The notes under the pieces: generated by a model
The model's database searches: none
What the model saw: the letters and a program-made list of their open reading frames with translations, nothing else
Told to the model about the DNA's origin: nothing
NCBI GenBank assembly: GCA_963965975.1
Contig: OZ014420.1
Coordinates: forward strand, 2,692,001 to 2,756,000
Reading direction: 5' to 3'
Length of the DNA stretch: 64,000 nt
DNA from: Xestospongia bergquistia
Taxonomy: Eukaryota; Porifera; Demospongiae; Haplosclerida; Petrosiidae
In this document: positions 9,888 to 24,800 of the stretch, piece by piece
Numbering within the stretch: the first letter of the stretch is position 1
Layout of the letters: each line of letters begins with the position of its first letter
Program-made: the position numbers and the translations under genes

Positions 9888-9891
9888 TTAA
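9888..9891. repeat. TTAA flank, right end of piggyBac
   Basis: This TTAA continues as TTAAAGCTGTTTATTTAG, which is the satellite unit from position 98 onward in its common GTTAAAGCTG variant. The right flank is therefore a natural TTAA site inside the satellite, unlike the left flank. Confidence 0.9.
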
Positions 9892-12800
9892 AGCTGTTTA
9901 TTTAGTTAGTGCCATAAAGTCCTTTAGACTGAGCAGTTTACTTTATAAACTTCTCTCAATAGTCTAAACCTTCTAAAGTCTTTAACTTAAAGACTTTAGA
10001 GCGTTAATGCAAACTAACTTACTAAACTGTTAATAGCTGTTTATTTAGTTAGTGCCATAAAGTCCTTTAGACTGAGCAGTTTACTATATAAAGTCCTCTC
10101 AATAGTCTAAATCTACGAAAGTCTTTAACTTAAAGACTTTAGAGCGTTAATGCAAACTAACTTACTAAACTGTTAATAGCTGTTTATTTAGTTAGTGACA
10201 TAAAGTCCTTTAGACTGAGCAGTTTACTTTATAAACTTCTCTCAATAGTCTAAACCTACTAAAGTCTTTATCTTAAAGACTTTAGAGCGTTATTGCAAAG
10301 TAACTTACTAAACTGTTAATAGCTGTTTATTTAGTTAGTGCCATAAAGTCCTTTAGACTGAGCAGTTTACTTTATAAACTTCCCTCAATAGTCTAAATCT
10401 ACTAAAGTCTTTAACTTAAAGACTTTAAAGCGTTAATGCAAACTAACTTACTAAACTGTTAATAGCTGTTTCTTTAGTTAGTGCCATAAAGTCCTTTAGA
10501 TTGAGCAGTTTACATTTTAAACTTCTCTCAATAGTCTAAACCTTCTAAAGTCTTTAACTTAAAGACTTTAGAGCGTTATTGCAAACTAACTTACTAAACT
10601 GTTAATAGCTGTTTATTTAGTTAGTGCCATAAAGTCCTTTAGACTGAGCAGTTTACTTTATAAAGTTCTCTCAATGGTCTAAATATACTAAAGTCTTTAA
10701 CTAAAGGACTTTAGAGCGTTAATGCGAAGTAACTTACTAAACTGTTAATAGCTGTTTATTTAGTTAGTGCCATAAAGTCCTTTAGACTGAGCACTTTACT
10801 TTATAAACTACTCTCAATAGTCTAAACCTTCTAAAGTCTTTAACTTAAAGACTTTAGAGCGTTAATGCAAACTAACTTACTAAACTGTTAATAGCTGTTT
10901 ATTTAGTTGGTGCCATAAAGTCCTGTAGACTGAGCAGTTTACTTTATAAACTACTCTCAATAGTCTAAAAATTCTAAAGTCTTTAACTTAAAGGCTTTAG
11001 AGCGTTAATGCAAACTAACTTACTAAACTGTTAATAGCTGTTTATTTAGTTAGTGCCATAAAGTCCTTTAGACTGAGCAGTTTACTTTATAAACTTCTCT
11101 CAGTAGTCTAAACCTTCTAAAGTCTTTAACTTAAAGACTTGAGAGCGTTAATGCAAACTAACTTACTAAACTGTTAATAGCTGTTTATTTAGTTAGTGCC
11201 ATAAAGTCCTTTAGACTGAGCAGTTTACTTTATAAACTTCTCTCAATAGTCTAAACCTTCTAAAGTCTTTAACTTAAAGACATTAGAGCGTTATTGCAAA
11301 CTAACTTAATAAACTGTTAATAGCTGTTTATTTAGTTAGTGCCATAAAGTCCTTTAGACAGAGCAGTTTACTTTATAAACTTCTCTCAATGGTCTAAATC
11401 TACTAAAGTCTTTAACTAAAAGACTTTAGAGCGTTAATGAGAAGTAACTTACTAAACTGTTAATAGCTGTTTATTTACTTAGTGCCATAAAGTCCTTTAG
11501 ACTGAGCACTTTACTTTATAAACTACTCTCAATAGTCTAAACCTTCTAAAGTCTTTAACTTAAAGACTTTAGAGCGTTAATGCAAACTAACTTACTAAAC
11601 TGTTAATAGCTGTTTATTTAGTTAGTGCCATAAAGTCCCTTAGACTGAGCAGTTTACTTTATAAACTTCTCTCAATAGTCTAAATCTACTAAAGTCTTTC
11701 ACTAAAAGACTTTAGAGCGTTAATGCGAAGTAACTTACTAAACTGTTAATAGCTGTTTATTTAGTTAGTGCTATAAAGTCATTTAGACTGAGCACTTTAC
11801 TTTATAAACTACTCTGAATAGTCTAAACCTTCTAAAGTCTTTAACTTAAAGACTTTAGAGCGTTATTGCAAACTAACTTACTAAACTGTTAATAGCTGTT
11901 TATTTAGTTAGTGCAATAAGTCCTTTAGACTGAGCAGTTTACTTCATAAACTTCTCTCAATAGTCTAAACCTTCTAAAGTCTTTAACTTAAAGACTTTAG
12001 AGCGTTAGTGCAAACTAACTTACTAAACTGTTAATAGCTGTTTATTTAGTTAGTGCCATAAAGTCCTTTAGACTGAGCAGTTCACTATATAAAGTCCTCT
12101 CAATAGTCTAAATCTACTAAAGTCTTTAACTAAAAGACTTTAGAGCGTTAATGCAAAATAACTTACTAAACTGTTAATAGCTGTTTATTTAGTTAGTGAC
12201 ATAAAGTCCTTTAGACTGAGCAGTTTACTTTATAAACTTCTCTCAATAGTCTAAACCTACTAAAGTCTTTAACTTAAAGACTTTAGAGCGTTATTGCAAA
12301 GTAACTTACTAAACTGTTAATAGCTGTTTATTTAGTTAGGGCCATAAAGTCCTTTAGACTGAGCAGTTTACTTTATAAACTTCCCTCTATAGTCTAAATC
12401 TACTAAAGTCTTTAACTTAAAGACTTTAGAGCGTTAATGCAAACTAACTTACTAAACTGTTAATAGCTGTTTCTTTAGTTAGTGCCATAAAGTCCTTTAG
12501 ACTGAGCATTTTACTTTTTAAACTTTTCTCAATAGTCTAAACGTTCTAAAGTCTTTAACTTAAAGACTTTAGAGCGTTAATGCAAACTAACTTACTAAAC
12601 TGTTAATAGCTGTTTATTTGTTAGTGCCATAAAGTCCTTTAGACTGAGCAGTTTACTTTATAAACTTCTCTTAATAGTCTAAACCTTCTAAAGTCTTTGA
12701 CCTAAAGACTTTAGAGCGTTAATGCAAACTAACTTACTAAACTGTTAATAGCTGTTTATTTAGTTAGTGCGTAAAGTCCTTTAGACTGAGCAGTTTACTT

Positions 12801-15800
12801 TATAAACTTCTCTCAATGGTCTAAATCTACTAAAGTCTTTAACTAAAAGACTTTAGAGCGTTAATGCGAAGTAACTTACTAAACTGTTAATAGCTGTTTA
12901 TTTAGTTAGTGCCACAAAGTCCTTTAGACTGAGCACTTTACTTTATAAACTTCTCTCAATAGTCTAAACCTTCTCAAGTCTTTAACTTAAAGACTTTACA
13001 GCGTTAATGCAAACTAACTTACTAAACTGTTAATAGCTGTTTATTTAGTTAGTGCCATAAAATCCTTTAGACTGAGCAGTTTACTTTATAAACTTCTCAC
13101 AATAGTTTAAACCTTCTAAAGTCTTTAACTTAAAGACTTTAGAGCGTTATTGCAAACTAACTTACTAAACTGTTAATAGCTGTTTATTTAGTTAGTGCTG
13201 CCATAAAGTCCTTTAGACTGAGCACTTTACTTTATAAACAACTCTCAATAGTCTAAACCTTCTAAGTCTTTAACTTAAGGACTTGAGAGCGTTAATGCAA
13301 AGTAACTTACTAAACTGTTAATAGCTGTTTCTTTAGTTAGTGCCATAAAGTCCTTTAGACTGAGCAGTTTACTTTTTAAACTTCTCTCAATAGTCTAAAC
13401 CTTCTAAAGTCTTTAACTTAAAGACTTTAGAGCGTTAATGCAAACTAACTTACTAAACTGTTAATAGCTGTTTATTTAGTTAGTGCCATAAAGTCCTTTA
13501 GACTGAGCAGTTTACTTTATAAACTTCTCTCAATAGTCTAAATCTACTAAAGTCTTTAACTAAAAGACTTTAGAGCGTTAATGCGAAGTAACTTACTAAA
13601 CTGTTAATAGCTGTTTATTTAGTTAGTGCCATAAAGTCCTTTAGACTGAGTAGTTTACTTTATAAACTTCTCTCAATAGTTTAAACCTTCTAAAGTCTTT
13701 AACTTAAAGACTTTAGAGCGTTATTGCAAAGTAACTTACTAAACTCTTAATAGCTGTTTATTTAGTTAGTGCCATAAAGTCCTTTAGACTGAGCACTTTA
13801 CTTTATAAACTTCTCTCAATAGTCTAAATCTACTAAAGTCTTTAACTTAAAGACTTTAGAGCATTAATGCAAACTAACTTACTAAAGTGTTAATAGCTGT
13901 TTATTTAGTTAGTGCCATAAAGTCCTTTAGACTGAGCAGTTTACTTTTTAAACTTCTGTCAATAGTCTAAACCTTCTAAAGTCTTTAACTTAAACACTTT
14001 AAAGCGTTAATGGAAAGTAACTTACTAAACTGTTAATAGCTGTTTATTTAGTTAGTGCCACAAAGTCCTTTAGACTGAGCAGTTTACTTTATAAACTTCT
14101 CTCAATCGTCTAAATCTACTAAAGTCTTTAACTAAAAGACTTTAGAGCGTTAATGAGAAGTAACTTACTAAACTGTTAATAGCTGTTTATTTAGTTAGTG
14201 CCATAAAGTCCTTTAGACTGAGCACGTTACTTTATAAACTTCTCTCAATAGTTTAAACCTTCTAAAGTCTTTAACTTAAAGACTTTAGAGCGTTATTGCA
14301 AAGTAACTTACTAAACTGTTAATAGCTGTTTATCTAGTTAGTGCCATAAAGTCCTTTAGACTGAGCACTTTACTTTATAAACAACTCTCAATAGTCTAAA
14401 CCTTCTAAGTCTTTAACTTAAAGACTTTAGAGCGTTAATGCAAACTAACTTACTAAACTGTTAATAGCTGTTTCTTTAGTTAGTGCCATAAAGTCCTTTA
14501 GACTGAGCAGTTTACTTTTTAAACTTCTCTCAATAGTCTAAACCTTCTAAAGTCTTTAACTTAATGACTTTAGAGCATTAATGCAAACTAACTTACTAAA
14601 CTGTTAATAGCTGTTTATTTAGTTAGTGCCATAAAGTCCTTTAGACTGAGCAGTTTACTTTATAAACTTCTCTCAATAGTCTAAACCTTCTAAAGTCTTT
14701 AACTTAAAGACTTTAGAGCGTTAATGCAAACTAACTGACTAAACTGTTAATAGCTGTTTATTTAGTTAGTGCCATAAAGTCCTTTAGACTGAGCAGTTTA
14801 CTTTATAAACTTCTCTCAATAGTCTAAACCTTCTAAAGTCTTTCACTTAAAGACTTTAGAGCGTTAATGCAAACTAACTTAGTAAACTGTTAATAGCTGT
14901 TTATTTAGTTAGTGCCATAAAGTCCTTTAGACTGAGCAGTTTACTTTATAAACTTCTCTCAATAGTCTAAACCTTCTAAAGTCTTTAACTTAAAGACTTT
15001 AGAGCGTTAATGCAAACTAACTTACTAAACTGTTAATAGCTGTTTATTTATTTAGTGCCATAAAGTCCTTTAGACTGAGCAGTTTACTTTATAAACTTCT
15101 CTCAATAGTCTAAACATTCTGAAGTCTTTAACTTAAAGACTTTAGAGCGTTAATGCAAACTAACTTACTAAAGTGTTAATAGCTGTTTATTTAGTTAGTG
15201 CCATAAAGTCCTTTAGACTGAGCAGTTTACTTTATAAGCTTGTCTCAATAGTCTAAATCTACTAAAGTCTTTAACAAAAATAGTTTAGAGCGTTAATGCG
15301 AAGTAACTTACTAAACTGTTAATAGCTGTTTATTTAGTTTGTGCCATAAAGTCCTTTAGACTGAGCAGTTTACTTTATAAAATTCTCTCAATAGTCTAAA
15401 CCTTCTAAAGTCTTTAACTTAAAGACTTTACAGCGTTAATGCAAACTAACTTACTAAACTGTTAATAGCTGTTTATTTAGTTAGTGCCATAAAGTCCTTT
15501 AGACTGAGCAGTTTACTTTATAAACTTCTCTCAATAGTCTAAATCTACTAAAGTCTTTAACTAAAAGACTTTAGAGCGTTAATGCGAAGTAACTTACTAA
15601 AATGTTAATAGCTCTTTATTTAGTTAGTGCCATAAAGTCCTTTAGACTGAGCATTTTACTTTATAAACAACTCTCAATAGTCTAAACCTTCTAAGTCTTT
15701 AACTTAAAGACCTTAGAGCGTTAATGCAAACTAACTTACTAAACTGTTAATAGCTGTTTCTTTAGTTAGTGCCATAAAGTCCTTTAGACTGAGCAGTTTA

Positions 15801-18059
15801 CTTTTTAAACTACTCTCAATAGTCTAAACCTTCTAAAGTCTTTAACTTAAAGACTTTAGAGCGTTATTGCAAACTAACTTACTAAACTGTTAATAGCTGT
15901 TTATTTAGTTAGTGCCATAAAGTCCTTTAGACTGAGCAGTTTACTTTATAAACTTCTCTCAATAGTCTAAACCTTCTAAAGTCTTTAACTTAAACACTTT
16001 AAAGCGTTAATGCAAACTAACTTACTAAACTGTTAATAGCTCTTTATTTAGTTAGTGCCACAAAGTCCTTTAGACTGAGCAGTTTACTTTATAAACTTCT
16101 CTCAATCGTCTAAATTTACTAAAGTCTTTAACTAAAAGACTTTAGAGCGTTAATGAGAAGTAACTTACTAAACTGTTAATAGCTGTTTATTTAGTTAGTG
16201 CCGTAAAGTCCTGTAGACTGAGCAGTTTACTTTATAAACTTCTCTCAATAGTTGAAACCTTCTAAAGTCTTTAACTTAAAGACTTTAGAGCGTTATTGCA
16301 AAGTAACTTACTAAACTGTTAATAGCTGTTTATTTAGTTACTGCCATAAAGTCCTTTAGACTGAGCGGTTTACTTTATAAACAACTCTCAATAGTCTAAA
16401 CCTTCTAAGTCTTTAACTTAAAGACTTTAGAGCGGTAATGCAAACTAACTTACTAAACTGTTAAAGCTGTTTATTTAGTTAGTGGCATAAAGTCCTTTAG
16501 ACTGAGCAGTTTACTTTATAAACTTCTCTCAATAGTTTAAACCTTCTAAAGTCTTTAACTTAAAGACTTTAGAGCGTTAATGCAAACTAACTTACTAAAC
16601 TGTTAATAGCTGTTTATTTATTTAGTGCCATAAAGTCCTTTAGACTGAGCTGTTTACTTTATAAACTTCTCTCAATAGTCTAAATCTACTAAAGTCTTTA
16701 ACTTAAAGACTTTAGAGCGTTAATGCAAACTAACTTACTAAACTGTTAATAGCTGTTTATTTAGTTAGTGCCATAAAGTCCTTTAGACTGAGCTGTTCAC
16801 TTTATAAACTTCTCTCAATAGTCTAAACCTTCTAAAGTCTTTAACTTAAAGACTTTAGAGCGTAATGCAAACTAACTTACTAAACTGTTAATAGCTGTTT
16901 ATTTAGTTAGTGCCGTAAAGTCCTTTAGACTGAGCAGTTTACTTTATAAACTTCTCTCAATAGTCTAAACCTTCTAAAGTCTTTAACTTAAAGACTTTAG
17001 AGCGTTAATGCAAACTAACTTACTAAACTGTTAATAGCTGTTTATTTAGTTAGTGCCATAAAGTCCTTTAGACTGAGGAGTTTACTTTATAAACTTCTCT
17101 CAATAGTCTAAACCTTCTAAAGTCTTTAACTTAAAGACTTTAGAGCGTTAATGCAAACTAACTTACTAAACTGTTAATAGCTGTTTATTTACTTAGTGCC
17201 ATAAAGTCCTTTAGACTGAGCAGTTTACTTTATAAACTACTCTCAATAGACTAAACCTTCTAAAGTCTTTGACTTAAAGACTTTAGAGCGTTAATGCAAA
17301 CTAACTTACTAAACTGTTAAAGCTGTTTATTTAGTTAGTGCCATAAAGTCCTTTAGACTGAGCAGTTTACTTTATAAACTTCTCTCAATAGTCTAAACCT
17401 TCTAAAGTCTTTAACTTAAAAACCTTAGAGCGTTAATGCAAACTAACTTACTAAACTGTTAATAGCTGTTTATTTTGTTAGCGCCATAAAGTCCTTTAGA
17501 CTGAGCAGTTTACTTTTTAAGCTTCTCTCAATAGTCTAAACCTTCTAAAGTCTTTAACTTAAAGACTTTAGAGCGTTAATGCAAACTAACTTACTAAAGT
17601 GTTAATAGCTGTTTATTTAGTTAGTGCCATAAAGTCCTTTAGACTGAGCAGTTTACTTTATAAAATTCTCTCAATAGTCTAAACCTTCTAAAGTCTTTAA
17701 CTTAAAGACTTTAGAGCGTTAATGCAAACTAAGTTACTAAACTGTTAAAGCTGTTTATTTAGTTAGTGCCATAAAGTCCTTAAGACTGAGCAGTTTACTT
17801 TATAAACTTCCCTCAATAGTTTAAACCTTCTAAAGTCTTTAACTTAAAGACTTTAGAGCGTTATTGCAAACCAACTTACTAAACTGTTAATAGCTGTTTG
17901 TTTAGTTAGTGCCATAAAGTCCTTTAGACTGAGCAGTTTACTTCATAAACTTCTCTCAATAGTCTAAATCTTCTAAAGTCTTTAACTTAAAGACTTTAGA
18001 GCGTTAATGCAAACTAACTTAGTAAACTGTTAATAGCTGTTTATTTAGTTAGTGCCAGA

Positions 18060-18850
18060 AAGTCCTTTAGACTTAGCAGTTTACTTTATAAACTTCTCTC
18101 AATAGTCTAAACCTTTAAAGTCTTTAACTTAAAGACTTTAGAGCGTTAATGCAAACTAACTTACTAAACTGTTAATAGCTGTTTACTTTGTTAGCTCCAT
18201 AATGTCCTTTAGACTGAGCAGTTTACTTTATAAACTTCTCTCAATAGTCTAAACCTTCTAAAGTCTTTCACTTGAAGACTTTAGAGCGTTAATGCAAACT
18301 AACTTACTAAACTCTTAATAGCTGTTTATTTAGTTAGTGCCATAAAGTCCTTTAGACTGAGCAGTTTACTATACAAAGTGCTCTCAATAGTCTAAATCTA
18401 CTAAAGTCTTCAACTAAAAGACTTTAGAGCGTTAATGCAAAGTAACTTACTAAACTGTTAATAGCTTTTTATTTAGTTAGTTCCATAAAGTCCTTTAGAC
18501 TGAGCAGTTTACTTTATAAACTTCTCTCAATAGTCTAAACCTTCTAAAGTCTTTAACTTAAAGACTTTAGAGCGTTATTGCAAACTAACTTACTAAACTG
18601 TTAATAGTTGTTTATTTAGTTAGTGCCGTAAAGTCCTTTAGACTGAGCAGTTTACTTCATAAACTTCTCTCAATAGTCTAAACCTTCTAAAGTCTTTAAC
18701 TTAAAGACTTTAGAGCGTTAATGCAAACTAACTTACTAAACTGTTAATTGCTGTTTAATTAGCTAGTGCCATAAAGTCCTTTAGACTGAGCAGTTTACTT
18801 TATAAACTACTCTACATAGACTAAACCTTCTAAAGTCTTTAACTTAAAGA
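18060..18850. repeat. Satellite block present three times (near 18.1, 37.8 and 41.5 kb)
   Basis: A series of rare variants recurs in order: GACTTAGCAG at 18070, 37773 and 41481; then AAACCTTTAAAGTC; then CACTTGAAGAC with ACTCTTAATAGC; then GTGCTCTCAATAG with GTCTTCAACTAAAAG; then AATAGTTGTTTA; then AGCTAGTGCC followed by a TAGACTAAACC unit. The second and third copies are 3708 bp apart (about 26 units). The first is 19.7 kb from the second. Copies two and three share the change AAAGGC after CAACT, so they are more recent. Block edges are approximate. Confidence 0.75.
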
Positions 18851-21800
18851 CTTTAGAGCGTTAATGCAAACTAACTTACTAAACTGTTAAAGCTGTTTAT
18901 TTAGTCAGTGCCATAAAGTCCTTTAGACTGAGCAGTTTACTTTATAAACTTCTCTCAATAGTCTAAACCTTCTAAAGTCTTTAACTTAAAGACTTTAGAG
19001 CGTTAATGCAAACTAACTTACTAAACTGTTAATAGCTGTTTATTTTGTTTGCGCCATAAAGTCCTTTAGACTGAGCAGTTTACTTTATAAACTTCTCTCA
19101 ATAGTCTAAACCTTCTAAAGTCTTTCACTTAAAGACTTTAGAGCGTTAATGCAAACTAACTTACTAAACTGTTAATAGCTGTTTATTTAGTTAGTGCCAT
19201 AAAGTCCTTTAGACTGAGCAGTTTACTATATAAAGTCCTCTCAATAGTCTAAATCTACTAAAGTCTTTAACTAAAAGACTTTAGAGCGTTAATGCAAAGT
19301 AACTTACTAAACTGTTAATAGCTGTTTATTTAGTTAGTTCCATAAAGTCCTTTAGACTGAGCAGTTTACTTTATAAACTTCTCTCAATAGTCTAAACCTT
19401 CTAAAGTCTTTAACTTAAAGACTTTAGAGCGTTATTGCAAACTAACTTACTAAACTGTTAATAGCTGTTTATTTAGTTAGTGCCGTAAAGTCCTTTAGAC
19501 TGAGCAGTTTACTTCATAAACTTCTCTCAATAGTCTAAACCTTCTAAAGTCTTTAACTTAAAGACTTAGGGCGTTAATGCAAACTAAGTTACTAAACTGT
19601 TAATAGCTGTTTATTTAGTTAGTGCCATAAAGTCCTTTAGACTGAGCAGTTTACTTTATAAACGTCTCTCTATAGTCTAAACCTTCTAAAGTCTTTAACT
19701 TAAAGACTTTAGAGCGTTAATGCAAACTAACTTACTAAACTGTTAATAGCTGTTTATTTAGTTAGTGCCATAAAGTCCTTTAGACTGAGCTGTTTACTTT
19801 TTAAACTTCTCTCAATAATCTAAACCTACTAAAGTCTTTAACTTAAAGACTTATATAGTTAATGCAAACTAACTTACTAAACTGTTAATAGCTGTTTATT
19901 TAGTTAGTGCCATAAAGTCCTTTAGACTGAGCATTTTACTTTATAAACTTCTCTCAATAGTCTAAACCTTCTAAAGTCTTTAACTAAAAGACTTTAGAGC
20001 GTTAATGCAAACTAACTTACTAAACTGTTAATAGCTGTTTATTTAGTTAGTGCCATAAAGTCCTTTAGACTGACTGGTTTACTTTAGAAACTTCTCTCAA
20101 TAGTCTAAACCTTCTAAAGTCTTTAACTTAAAGACTTTAGAGCGTTAATGCAAACTAACTTACTAAACTGTTAATAGCTGTTTATTTAGTTAGTGCCATA
20201 AAGTCCTTTAGACTGAGCAGTTTACTTTATAAACTTCTCTCAATAGTCTAAACCTTCTAAAGTCGTTAACTTAAAGACTTTACAGCGTTAATGCAAACTA
20301 ACTTACTAAACTGTTAATAGCTGTTTATTTAGTTCGTGCCATAAAGTCCTTTAGACTGAGCAGTTTACTTTATAAGCTTCTCTCAATAGTCTAAATCTAC
20401 TAAAGTCTTTAACTAAAATACTTTGGATCGTTAATGCGAAGTAACTTACTAAACTGTTAATAGCTCTTTATTTAGTTAGTGCCATAAAGTCCTTTAGACT
20501 GAGCAGTTTACTTTATAAACTACTCTCAATAGTCTAAACCTTCTAAAGTCTTTAACTTAAAGACTTTAGAGCGTTAATGCAAACTAACTTACTAAACTGT
20601 TAAAGCTGTTTATTTAGTTAGTGCCATAAAGTCCTTTAGACTGAGCAGTTTACTTTATAAACTTCTCTCAATAGTCTAAACCTTCTAAAGTCTTTCACTT
20701 AAAGACTTTAGAGCGTTAATGCAAACTAACTTACTAAACTGTTAATAGCTGTTTATTTAGTTAGTGCCATAAAGTCCTTTAGACTGAGCAGTTTACTATA
20801 TAAAGTCCTCTCAATAGTCTAAATCTACTAAAGTCTTTAACTAAAAGACTTTAGAGCGTTAATGCAAAGTAACTTACTAAACTGTTAACAGCTGTTTATT
20901 TAGTTAGTGATATAAAGTCCTTTAGACAGAGCAGTTTACTTTATAAACTTCTCTCAATAGTCTAAACCTTCTAAAGTCTTTAACTTAAAGACTTTAGAGC
21001 GTTATTGCAAAGTAACTTACTAATCTGTTAATAGCTGTTTATTTAGTTAGTGCCATAAAGTCCTTTAGACTGAGCAGTTTACTTTATAAACTTCTCTCAA
21101 TAGTCTAAATCTACTTAAGTCTTTAACTTAAAGACTTTAGAGCGTTAATGCAAACTAACTTACTAAACTGTTAATAGCTGTTTATTTAGTTAGTGCCGTA
21201 AAGTCCTTTAGACTGAGCAGTTTACTTCATAAACTTCTCTCAATAGTCTAAAACTTCTAAAGTCTTTAACTTAAAGACCTTAGAGCGTTAATGCAAACTA
21301 ACTTACTAAACTGTTAATAGCTGTTTATTTAGTTAGTGCCATAAAGTCCTTTAGACTGAGCAGTTTACTTTATAAACTTCTCTCAATAGTCTAAACCTTC
21401 TAAAGTCTTTATCTTAAAGGCTTTAGAGCGTTAATGCAAACTAACTTACTAAACGGTTAATAGCTGTTTATTTAGTTAGTGCCATAAAGTCCTTCAGACT
21501 GACCAGTTTACTTTATAAACTTCTCTCAATACTCTAAACCTTTTGAAGTCTTTAACTTAAAGACTTTAGAGCGTTAATGCAAAGTAACTTACTAAACTGT
21601 TAATAGCTGTTTATTTAGTTAGTGCCATAAAGTCCTTTAGACTGAGCAGTTTACTTTATAATCTTCTCTCAATAGTCTAAACCTTCTAAAATCTTTAACT
21701 TAAAGACTTTAGCGCGTTAATGCCAACTAACTTACTAAACTGTTAATAGCTGTTTATTTAGTTAGTGCCATAAAGTCCTTTAGACTGAGCAGTTTACTTT

Positions 21801-24800
21801 ATAAACTTCTCTCAATAGTCTAAACCTTCTAAAGTCTTTAACTTAAAGACTTTAGAGCGTTATTGCAAACTAACTTACTAAACTGTTAATAGCTCTTTAT
21901 TTAGTTAGTGCCGTAAAGTCCTTTAGACTGAGCAGTTTACTTCATAAACTTCTCTCAATAGTCTAAACCTTCTAAAGTCTTTAACTTAAAGACTTAGTGC
22001 GTTAATGCAAACTAACTTACTAAACTGTTAATAGCTGTTTATTTAGTTAGTGCCATAAAGTCCTTTAGACTGAGCAGTTTACTTTATAAACGTCTCTCAA
22101 TAGTCTAAACCTTCTACAGTCTTTAACTTAAAGACTTTAGAGCGTTAATGCAAACTAACTTACTAAACTGTTAATCGCTGTTTATTTAGTTAGTGCCATA
22201 AAGTCCTTTAGACTGAGCTGTTTACTTTATAAACTTCTCTCAATAGTCTAAACCTACTTAAGTCTTTAAAATAAAGACTTATAGCGTTAATGCAAACTAA
22301 CTTACTAAACTGTTAATAGCTGTTTATTTAGTTAGTGCCATAAAGTCCTTTAGACTGAGCAGTTTACTTTATAAACTTCTCTCAATAGCTAAACCTTCTA
22401 AAGTCTTTAACTAAAAGACTTTAGAGCGTTAATGCAAACTAACTTACTAAACTGTTAATAGCTGTTTATTTAGTTAGTGCCATAAAGTCCTTTAGACTGA
22501 GCGGTTCACTTTAGAAACTTCTCTCAATAGTCTAAACCTTCTAAAGTCTTTAACTTAAAGACTTTAGAGCGTTAATGCAAACTAACTTAATAAACTGTTA
22601 ATAGCTGTTTATTGAGTTAGTGCCATAAAGTCCTTTAGACTGAGCAGTTTACTTTATAAACTTCTCTCAATAGTCTAAACCTTCTAAAGTCTTTAACTTA
22701 AAGACTTTAGAGCGTTAATGCAAACTAACTTACTAAACTGTTAAAGCTGTTTATTTAGTCAGTGCCATAAAGTCCTTTAGACTGAGCAGTTTACTTTATA
22801 AACTTCTCTCAATAGTCTAAACCTTCTAAAGTCTTTAACTTAAAGACTTTAGAGCGTTAATGCAAACTAACTTACTAAACTGTTAATAGCTGTTTATTTT
22901 GTTTGCGCCATAAAGTCCTTTAGACTGAGCAGTTTACTTTATAAACTTCTCTCAATAGTCTAAACCTTCTAAAGTCTTTCACTTAAAGACTTTAGAGCGT
23001 TAATGCAAACTAACTTACTAAACTGTTAATAGCTGTTTATTTAGTTAGTGCCATAAAGTCCTTTAGACTGAGCAGTTTACTATATAAAGTCCTCTCAATA
23101 GTCTAAATCTACTAAAGTCTTTAACTAAAAGACTTTAGAGCGTTAATGCAAAGTAACTTACTAAACTGTTAATAGCTGTTTATTTAGTTAGTTCCATAAA
23201 GTCCTTTAGACTGAGCAGTTTACTTTATAAACTTCTCTCAATAGTCTAAACCTTCTAAAGTCTTTAACTTAAAGACTTTAGAGCGTTATTGCAAACTAAC
23301 TTACTAAACTGTTAATAGCTGTTTATTTAGTTAGTGCCGTAAAGTCCTTTAGACTGAGCAGTTTACTTCATAAACTTCTCTCAATAGTCTAAACCTTCTA
23401 AAGTCTTTAACTTAAAGACTTAGGGCGTTAATGCAAACTAAGTTACTAAACTGTTAATAGCTGTTTATTTAGTTAGTGCCATAAAGTCCTTTAGACTGAG
23501 CAGTTTACTTTATAAACGTCTCTCTATAGTCTAAACCTTCTAAAGTCTTTAACTTAAAGACTTTAGAGCGTTAATGCAAACTAACTTACTAAACTGTTAA
23601 TAGCTGTTTATTTAGTTAGTGCCATAAAGTCCTTTAGACTGAGCTGTTTACTTTTTAAACTTCTCTCAATAATCTAAACCTACTAAAGTCTTTAACTTAA
23701 AGACTTATATAGTTAATGCAAACTAACTTACTAAACTGTTAATAGCTGTTTATTTAGTTAGTGCCATAAAGTCCTTTAGACTGAGCATTTTACTTTATAA
23801 ACTTCTCTCAATAGTCTAAACCTTCTAAAGTCTTTAACTAAAAGACTTTAGAGCGTTAATGCAAACTAACTTACTAAACTGTTAATAGCTGTTTATTTAG
23901 TTAGTGCCATAAAGTCCTTTAGACTGACTGGTTTACTTTAGAAACTTCTCTCAATAGTCTAAACCTTCTAAAGTCTTTAACTTAAAGACTTTAGAGCGTT
24001 AATGCAAACTAACTTACTAAACTGTTAATAGCTGTTTATTTAGTTAGTGCCATAAAGTCCTTTAGACTGAGCAGTTTACTTTATAAACTTCTCTCAATAG
24101 TCTAAACCTTCTAAAGTCGTTAACTTAAAGACTTTACAGCGTTAATGCAAACTAACTTACTAAACTGTTAATAGCTGTTTATTTAGTTCGTGCCATAAAG
24201 TCCTTTAGACTGAGCAGTTTACTTTATAAGCTTCTCTCAATAGTCTAAATCTACTAAAGTCTTTAACTAAAATACTTTGGATCGTTAATGCGAAGTAACT
24301 TACTAAACTGTTAATAGCTCTTTATTTAGTTAGTGCCATAAAGTCCTTTAGACTGAGCAGTTTACTTTATAAACTACTCTCAATAGTCTAAACCTTCTAA
24401 AGTCTTTAACTTAAAGACTTTAGAGCGTTAATGCAAACTAACTTACTAAACTGTTAAAGCTGTTTATTTAGTTAGTGCCATAAAGTCCTTTAGACTGAGC
24501 AGTTTACTTTATAAACTTCTCTCAATAGTCTAAACCTTCTAAAGTCTTTCACTTAAAGACTTTAGAGCGTTAATGCAAACTAACTTACTAAACTGTTAAT
24601 AGCTGTTTATTTAGTTAGTGCCATAAAGTCCTTTAGACTGAGCAGTTTACTATATAAAGTCCTCTCAATAGTCTAAATCTACTAAAGTCTTTAACTAAAA
24701 GACTTTAGAGCGTTAATGCAAAGTAACTTACTAAACTGTTAACAGCTGTTTATTTAGTTAGTGATATAAAGTCCTTTAGACAGAGCAGTTTACTTTATAA

